Positions 32,843 through 33,229 of a DNA stretch of 33,229 bases are shown piece after piece; the first letter of the stretch is position 1, and each line of letters opens with the position of its first letter. Location of the stretch: assembly GCA_003660235.1 (NCBI GenBank), contig QGON01000040.1, positions 1-33,229 of the forward strand, in the 5' to 3' direction. The translations under genes were made by a program, and so were the position numbers. The notes beneath the pieces are model-generated. The model was not told the DNA's origin, searched no databases, and worked only from the letters and a program-made list of their open reading frames with translations. Source of the DNA: a bacterium endosymbiont of Escarpia laminata. Its GTDB lineage: Bacteria; Pseudomonadota; Gammaproteobacteria; Chromatiales; Chromatiaceae.

Positions 32843-33229
32843 GTGAAAAAGCTGCCTCCTCTACCCGACATTCCAGAACAAGATCAAACGCCTGTTGTTA
32901 AGGCGTTACTCGGTCTGGTTGAGCAGTTAATTGAACGTGTGCAGCAACAGGATGAAGAAATAGCCTTGCTTAAAGATGAAGTCAATATTCTTAAGGGTGA
33001 GAAAAAACGGCCCGTCTTTAAAGGTAGCAAACTGGACAAAAACACCGAACCCGATACCTCATCAGAATCACCCCCTAAAAAACGTCCAGGGTCTCGCAAA
33101 AAGAAAAAGACCCAGAAGCTGGTGATTCATGAAGATAAAGTGATTAAGCCTGATGTGCCCGTTCCACCGGGTTCACGATTTAAAGGCTATCGAGATTTTG
33201 TTGTGCAGGACTTGAATATTGGTACGCAT
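32843..33229 (+). CDS. IS66-like transposase, N-terminal part (cut by the window edge)
   Basis: An open frame of 129 codons from GTG 32843 to the window end without a stop. It starts MKKLPPLPDIPEQDQTP, continues with a coiled coil (VEQLIERVQQQDEEIALLKDEVNILKGEKKRP), a Lys-rich linker and PPGSRFKGYRDFVVQDLNIGT. The coiled-coil Leu-zipper plus the KGxKxRP segment are usual at the start of IS66-type transposases. Codon use is AT-richer than in the genes before it, as expected for a mobile element. The catalytic DDE part lies outside the window. Confidence 0.75.
   Translation, partial: MKKLPPLPDIPEQDQTPVVKALLGLVEQLIERVQQQDEEIALLKDEVNILKGEKKRPVFKGSKLDKNTEPDTSSESPPKKRPGSRKKKKTQKLVIHEDKVIKPDVPVPPGSRFKGYRDFVVQDLNIGTH
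32843..33229 (+). mobile_element. Partial insertion sequence (IS66-like)
   Basis: The transposase start and the drop in GC content after 32.5 kb mark the left part of an insertion sequence. Its left boundary probably lies within 32543-32842 and its right end is beyond the window. The family call rests only on the N-terminal layout of the transposase. Confidence 0.6.

Overview
The window looks like a chromosomal segment of a sulfur-oxidising gammaproteobacterium of Chromatiales type, free-living or symbiotic. This rests on the ftsY-ftsE-ftsX block, a BioH-type biotin operon (bioB-F-H-C-D), a BirA-like operator, an RpoH of normal length, an ExeA/GspB pair and a Trp/Gly/Tyr-rich secreted protein of the sulfur globule family. 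GC content is fairly high until about 32.5 kb, where an AT-richer insertion sequence begins.

Layout. 1-2.7 kb: a heptanucleotide tandem array runs into the end of a pair of exported M16 peptidases (one active, one lacking the zinc site). 3.0-5.6 kb: ftsY, ftsE, ftsX. rpoH usually follows ftsX directly, but here it lies about 11.8 kb further on. The interval holds a tightly packed signalling operon (PstS-like binding protein, two very similar hybrid histidine kinases, an isochorismatase-like protein without its catalytic Asp, and a response regulator with an unrecognised C-terminal domain), then an OFA-family transporter, a PEP-CTERM protein and the remnant of a second PEP-CTERM gene. 17.4 kb: rpoH with a near-perfect CIRCE element in its leader. 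18.3-23.0 kb: the biotin operon on the minus strand, with a small inverted-repeat element exactly between bioB and bioF, and a BirA-like operator shared with the divergent comF. 23.9-26.7 kb: gspB, exeA and a Sel1-repeat gene. 26.9-31.6 kb: a sulfur globule-like protein, a small four-Cys protein and a three-gene exported thiol cluster (double rhodanese, TlpA-like thioredoxin, SSP411 protein fused to a DsbD-alpha-like domain). 31.7-32.5 kb: an exported alpha-carbonic-anhydrase homologue that has lost two of three zinc ligands. 32.8 kb to the end: the start of an IS66-like transposase.

How the genes may work together. The 5.9-14.8 kb operon reads as one phosphorelay: a periplasmic ligand protein translationally coupled to a membrane Cache/HAMP/PAS hybrid kinase, a soluble PAS hybrid kinase and a stand-alone response regulator. 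The 27.8-31.6 kb genes are all exported and thiol-active and lie next to a sulfur globule-type gene, so a role in periplasmic persulfide or disulfide handling is a reasonable inference. The two best candidates for undescribed systems are this thiol cluster and the signalling operon. No rRNA, tRNA or CRISPR array was recognised. All family calls come from reading motifs; no database search was run.
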